Shown here: piece after piece, positions 6,398 through 8,832 of the stretch | Layout of the letters: each line of letters opens with the position of its first letter | How positions within the stretch are numbered: position 1 is the first letter of the stretch | Assembly: GCA_013694835.1 (NCBI GenBank) | Contig: JACDBP010000178.1 | Span: forward strand, 1 to 8,832 | DNA length: 8,832 nucleotides | Origin: Chloroflexota bacterium | GTDB lineage: Bacteria > Chloroflexota > Limnocylindria > Limnocylindrales > CSP1-4 | Direction of reading: 5' to 3' | Made by a program: the position numbers and the translations under genes | The notes under the pieces: model-generated | The model's input: the letters and a program-made list of their open reading frames with translations, nothing else | The model's database searches: none | What the model was told of the DNA's origin: nothing

Positions 6398-6436
6398 GGG
6401 ATCCTCGAACGTCCGGCAACCTCGCCGGGGGTCGAC

Positions 6437-6442
6437 AGCGTA
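6437..6442 (-). promoter_or_regulatory. Weak candidate -10 box (TACGCT) for LmeA-like gene
   Basis: TACGCT on the minus strand (6442 to 6437) is the only TAnnnT-type box upstream of the GTG at 6397. A start site near 6430 would give a leader of about 33 bases holding a small stem-loop (6428-6413) and the GAGGA ribosome binding site. This is a conventional leader, unlike the leaderless candidates elsewhere. The match to consensus is weak. Confidence 0.25.
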
Positions 6443-6453
6443 GCCGCTCCGCC

Positions 6454-6483
6454 CCCGTCGTCCACCCGCCGGCTCCCGTCGTC
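6454..6483. repeat. 9-bp direct repeat CCCGTCGTC, 21-bp period
   Basis: CCCGTCGTC occurs at 6454-6462 and again at 6475-6483, start to start 21 bp, about two helical turns. The second copy ends ten bases before the TATACT box of tig, in the -35/spacer region. The position would suit a regulator binding one face of the helix, but a GC-rich background makes short repeats common. No CIRCE or other known heat-shock operator is present. Confidence 0.35.
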
Positions 6484-6493
6484 GGCGCGACCC

Positions 6494-6499
6494 TATACT
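6494..6499 (+). promoter_or_regulatory. Candidate -10 box (TATACT) for tig-clpP
   Basis: TATACT is the best -10 match in the window (five of six to TATAAT). Nine bases separate it from ATG 6509 and 32 from the tig ATG. Plausible purine starts (A6505, G6508, A6509) leave zero to four untranslated bases before the mini-ORF. No TTGACA-like -35 is seen. Confidence 0.55.
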
Positions 6500-6508
6500 T
6501 CCCGACTG

Positions 6509-6535
6509 ATGCATCTCCCCCTCGACGCCTCATGA
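6509..6535 (+). CDS. Putative eight-codon leader ORF before tig (MHLPLDAS)
   Basis: ATG 6509 opens eight sense codons (MHLPLDAS) and stops at TGA 6533-6535, overlapping the tig start ATG 6532-6534 as ATGA. The tig ATG has no Shine-Dalgarno sequence (its upstream bases are CTCGACGCCTC), so reinitiation from this ORF would explain how it is translated. It has the same codon number, overlap type and position relative to a -10 box as the mini-ORF before the monooxygenase. No residue pattern suggests amino-acid attenuation. Chance remains possible. Confidence 0.42.
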   Translation: MHLPLDAS

Positions 6536-8022
6536 AGTCCAGCCTGTCTCCCGCCGGCCGCAGCACCGTGGTGCTGGAAGTGGAGCTCCCGCCGGAGCGC
6601 ATCAAGCGCCAGATCGACGACTCGGTCCGGCACATGGGACGGCGTACACGGGTGCCGGGCTTCCGCCCCGGGAAGGTGCCGCGATCGATGCTGGAGCGTG
6701 CCCTCGGCGTCCGGCGTGATGACCCAGCGGCCCCGAACCCGCTCTACGATGACGCCAAGGATCACCTCTTCGAGACGACCGTCCTGGAGGCACTGAAGGA
6801 CAGCGATCTCGATGTCCTGGAGATCCCCCGGCCCGAATGGACCAGCTTCGACGAGGCGGCCGGCGCGAGCTATCGGGTGACGCTTCCGATCAGGCCGGAG
6901 GTCAGGCTCGGTGCCTACACGGACTACCCCTTCGGCGTGGACCTCGACACCATCGACGACACCAAGGTCGACGCCGTGCTCGAGCAGCTGCGTGACCAGC
7001 ACGCGACCCTGGCGCCGGTGGAGGATCGCGCCGCACAGAACGGCGATTACGCCGTCGTCCGCTTCGAGGGACGCCGTGACGGCGAGCCGTTCGAGGGAGG
7101 CACGGCGGAGCGCTTTCCGCTGGTGCTCGGGTCCGAACGGATGATCCCCGGCTTCGAGGCGGGCGTGGTGGGGATGCGCGAGGGCGAGACGAAGACGTTC
7201 GCGGTCACCTTCCCCGAGGACTACGGAGAGGCGGAGCTGGCAGGCAAGGACGCGGAGTTCGAGGTGGAGCTCCGCGAGCTACGGACGAAGGTCATGCCGG
7301 TGGCGGACGACGACTTCGCCCGGGCCGTGGGGCGATATGACGACCTGGCCGCCCTCCGTCGAGAGATCGCCGCTCGCCTGGAGCGCAACGCCCTGGATCG
7401 GGGACGACACGTGTTCTCCGACCGCATCATCGACTTCGCCGTCAGCAACGCCACGGTCGAGCTGTCCGATCTGCTCGTCGATCGTGAAGTCGAGGTGATG
7501 CACGACGAGCTCAAGGTCCGCCTGGCCGGCCAGCGGATCGGCTACGAGGAGTACCTGCGCGCGATCGAAAAGGACGAGGCGACGGTGCTCCGCGAGTACC
7601 GCGAGCCGGCCGAGCAGCGGGTCAAGACGCTGCTCGTGCTCACGGCCATCGCCGAGCAGGAGGGCATCGAGGTCGGTGATCCGGAGATCGACGCCGAGGT
7701 CGCGCGCAGCGCGGCGAGTGGCGACGACAGCCCGAAGCTCCTGGAGTACCTCCGCTCACCCCGAGGCCGCGCGTACGTGCGCTCGACGCTGCGCCGGAGC
7801 AAGACGGTCGAGACCCTGGTCGACCGCTGGCTCGATGCCCATCCGGAGGCGCCCCAGGTCCGGCACCTCCACCGTCATGAGGACGGCGGACCGGTCGGGG
7901 AGGACGGCAGTCACCAGGCGCACGTCCACGACCATGACCACGAGCACCGCGGGGACGATTCGCACGATCAGGGCGGCGAGGAAGCCGCCGAGGCACCGAC
8001 TCTCGAGGGATCCCGACCGTGA
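6532..8022 (+). CDS. tig: Trigger factor (ribosome-associated chaperone / PPIase)
   Basis: The 496-residue product has all three trigger-factor regions. The N-terminal ribosome-binding domain (1-about 125) carries the signature VPGFRPGKVPRSMLERALG (41-59), with the GFRxGKxP loop that docks on ribosomal protein L23. The FKBP-type peptidyl-prolyl isomerase domain spans about 168-250 (NGDYAVVRFEG, LGSERMIPGFEAGVVGMREG, FPEDYG). The helical C-terminal substrate-cradling region is about 255-435. It acts co-translationally on nascent chains in the cytoplasm. Unusually, residues 445-478 hold ten histidines among Asp, Glu and Arg (e.g. HQAHVHDHDHEH), after which an acidic tail ends at 496. The start at ATG 6532 is fixed by the family N-terminus; no upstream in-frame start exists. 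It overlaps clpP by GTGA, consistent with the conserved tig-clpP order, so folding and degradation are co-expressed. Confidence 0.97.
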   Translation: MKSSLSPAGRSTVVLEVELPPERIKRQIDDSVRHMGRRTRVPGFRPGKVPRSMLERALGVRRDDPAAPNPLYDDAKDHLFETTVLEALKDSDLDVLEIPRPEWTSFDEAAGASYRVTLPIRPEVRLGAYTDYPFGVDLDTIDDTKVDAVLEQLRDQHATLAPVEDRAAQNGDYAVVRFEGRRDGEPFEGGTAERFPLVLGSERMIPGFEAGVVGMREGETKTFAVTFPEDYGEAELAGKDAEFEVELRELRTKVMPVADDDFARAVGRYDDLAALRREIAARLERNALDRGRHVFSDRIIDFAVSNATVELSDLLVDREVEVMHDELKVRLAGQRIGYEEYLRAIEKDEATVLREYREPAEQRVKTLLVLTAIAEQEGIEVGDPEIDAEVARSAASGDDSPKLLEYLRSPRGRAYVRSTLRRSKTVETLVDRWLDAHPEAPQVRHLHRHEDGGPVGEDGSHQAHVHDHDHEHRGDDSHDQGGEEAAEAPTLEGSRP

Positions 8023-8798
8023 CTTTCGACCTCATCCCGACCAGGGCCAGGGCGCTCGCGGCGTCACGCCTGACCACGCTCCGTGCCGCCCGAGACGTTC
8101 GACAGATGCTCGTGCCGATGGTCATCGAGACCTCGAGCCGCGGTGAGCGCGCGTACGACATCTACAGCCGGCTGCTCAAGGAGCGGATCATCTTCCTGGG
8201 CGACCAGGTCGAAGATCACATGGCGAACCTGATCATCGCCCAGCTGCTGTTCCTCGAGGCGGAGGATCCCGAGCGCGACATCAGCATCTACATCAACTCG
8301 CCGGGCGGCGTGGTGACCGCCGGTCTGGCCATCTACGACACGATGCAGTACCTGCGCGCCCCGGTCAGCACCATCTGCATCGGCATGGCCGCCTCCATGG
8401 GCGCGGTGCTGCTGGCGGCAGGCGCCAAGGGCAAGCGCTACGCCCTGCCGAACGCCCGGATCATGATCCACCAGGGATCTGGCGGGTTCCGCGGCAATAC
8501 GCCCGATGTCTTCATCCAGGTCAAGGAGCTCGAAGAGCTCAACAACCGGATCAACGCGATCATGGCGCGCCATACCGGTCAGTCGCTGCAGAAGGTCGCC
8601 AAGGACACCGAACGCGACTTCTTCATGTCCCCCGAAGAGGCCAGGGCGTATGGCATCATCGACGAGGTGTACGCCGAGCAGAACAGCTCCCTGATCGCCG
8701 AGGCCAAGGACAAGGGCGGGCTCGGCGGCGAGGGCGCCGCGGCGGACGCGGGCGAGAAGATCGAACCTCTTCCCAAGCCAGAGAGCGACGCGGGGTAG
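8019..8798 (+). CDS. clpP: ATP-dependent Clp protease proteolytic subunit
   Basis: This is the serine peptidase of the Clp protease (S14), which forms two stacked seven-membered rings fed by a ClpX or ClpC-type unfoldase. The catalytic triad is Ser126 (GMAASMGA), His151 (RIMIHQ) and Asp200 (DTERDFF). Spacings of 25 and 49 match the E. coli enzyme exactly. The substrate-binding INSPGG is at 92-97. GTG 8019 overlaps the tig stop as GTGA and has GAGGGA at 8005-8010, eight bases upstream, so I chose it. This gives 259 residues with a 29-residue basic N-terminal extension before MLVPMVIETSSRGERAYD. Triad numbering is offset by 29 from mature E. coli ClpP, so Met30 corresponds to mature residue 1. 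The extension is therefore either a propeptide or untranslated if ATG 8106 is used; 8106 lacks a ribosome binding site. A tail of about 35 residues rich in Gly, Ala and Glu extends past the usual end. Confidence 0.97.
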   Translation: MTFDLIPTRARALAASRLTTLRAARDVRQMLVPMVIETSSRGERAYDIYSRLLKERIIFLGDQVEDHMANLIIAQLLFLEAEDPERDISIYINSPGGVVTAGLAIYDTMQYLRAPVSTICIGMAASMGAVLLAAGAKGKRYALPNARIMIHQGSGGFRGNTPDVFIQVKELEELNNRINAIMARHTGQSLQKVAKDTERDFFMSPEEARAYGIIDEVYAEQNSSLIAEAKDKGGLGGEGAAADAGEKIEPLPKPESDAG

Positions 8799-8807
8799 GA
8801 CGCACGG

Positions 8808-8832
8808 GTGTCGACCACGAGCAGTACCGGCG
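8808..8832 (+). CDS. Possible start of next gene (partial)
   Basis: Nine bases after the clpP stop, GTG 8808 opens an uninterrupted reading frame (MSTTSSTG) that runs off the window. A weak ribosome binding site (GGGGTAGGA, 8792-8800) lies at suitable distance. Eight residues do not identify the product. A ClpX gene would be expected here in many bacteria, but nothing visible confirms it. Confidence 0.4.

Noticed and set aside
6398..6514. N-terminal extension of the LmeA-like gene to ATG 6514
   Set aside because: It would run across both candidate promoters and the direct repeat, is Arg/Gly-rich, and would hide the signal anchor. GTG 6397 has GAGGA at good spacing.
5489..6535. Plus-strand open frame of 348 codons opposite the LmeA-like gene
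   Set aside because: Most of it is the reverse complement of the anchored protein and has shadow composition. Only its last eight codons, from ATG 6509, are of interest as a separate mini-ORF.

Overview
This is a GC-rich bacterial chromosome segment with dense coding, strong G/C preference at third codon positions, GTG starts alongside ATG, and no phage, transposon or CRISPR sequence. The gene set (trigger factor next to ClpP, a lipoprotein serpin, stand-alone FAD enzymes) and the look of the proteins suggest a high-GC Chloroflexota lineage, perhaps Limnocylindria-like. That placement is an inference from style and gene content; no rRNA or other phylogenetic marker is present.

Layout. Positions 18-1453 hold two overlapping genes: a multi-pass holin-family-like membrane protein and a small charged partner of unknown function. 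A complete tRNA-Leu(UAG) follows at 1464-1551. On the minus strand, 1581-2972 encodes an FAD/NAD(P)-binding protein that converges on the tRNA. It is divergent, across 100 bases, from a lipoprotein serpin at 3073-4410. Next is an FAD-dependent monooxygenase (4470-5678). It converges tail to tail on an LmeA/DUF2993-like anchored protein (6397-5675, minus), and both genes use one CTAG palindrome for their stop codons. The LmeA-like gene is divergent from a protein quality-control operon, tig (6532-8022) then clpP (8019-8798), joined by a GTGA overlap. A possible further gene starts at 8808.

The most unusual signal is in how genes begin. Four transcription units have a TAnnnT box (TAGACT, TAGACT, TATCTT, TATACT) only 7-9 bases upstream of an ATG or of the first base of the tRNA, and no clear Shine-Dalgarno sequence. 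That is what leaderless transcripts would look like. In two of them (monooxygenase and tig) the ATG opens an eight-codon mini-ORF whose TGA overlaps the start codon of the main gene (GTGA and ATGA). I propose leaderless initiation on a tiny leader ORF, followed by coupled reinitiation on the real gene. By contrast, the other genes (holin-like, serpin, LmeA-like, clpP) carry visible Shine-Dalgarno sequences.

Other points of interest are a histidine-rich tail on trigger factor, a 29-residue N-terminal extension on ClpP that ends exactly where mature ClpP should begin, a membrane-anchored serpin with an inhibitory-type hinge, and a direct repeat with 21-bp period just upstream of the tig promoter. 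Most of the window is otherwise ordinary housekeeping and accessory chromosome. There is no clear defence or biosynthetic system.
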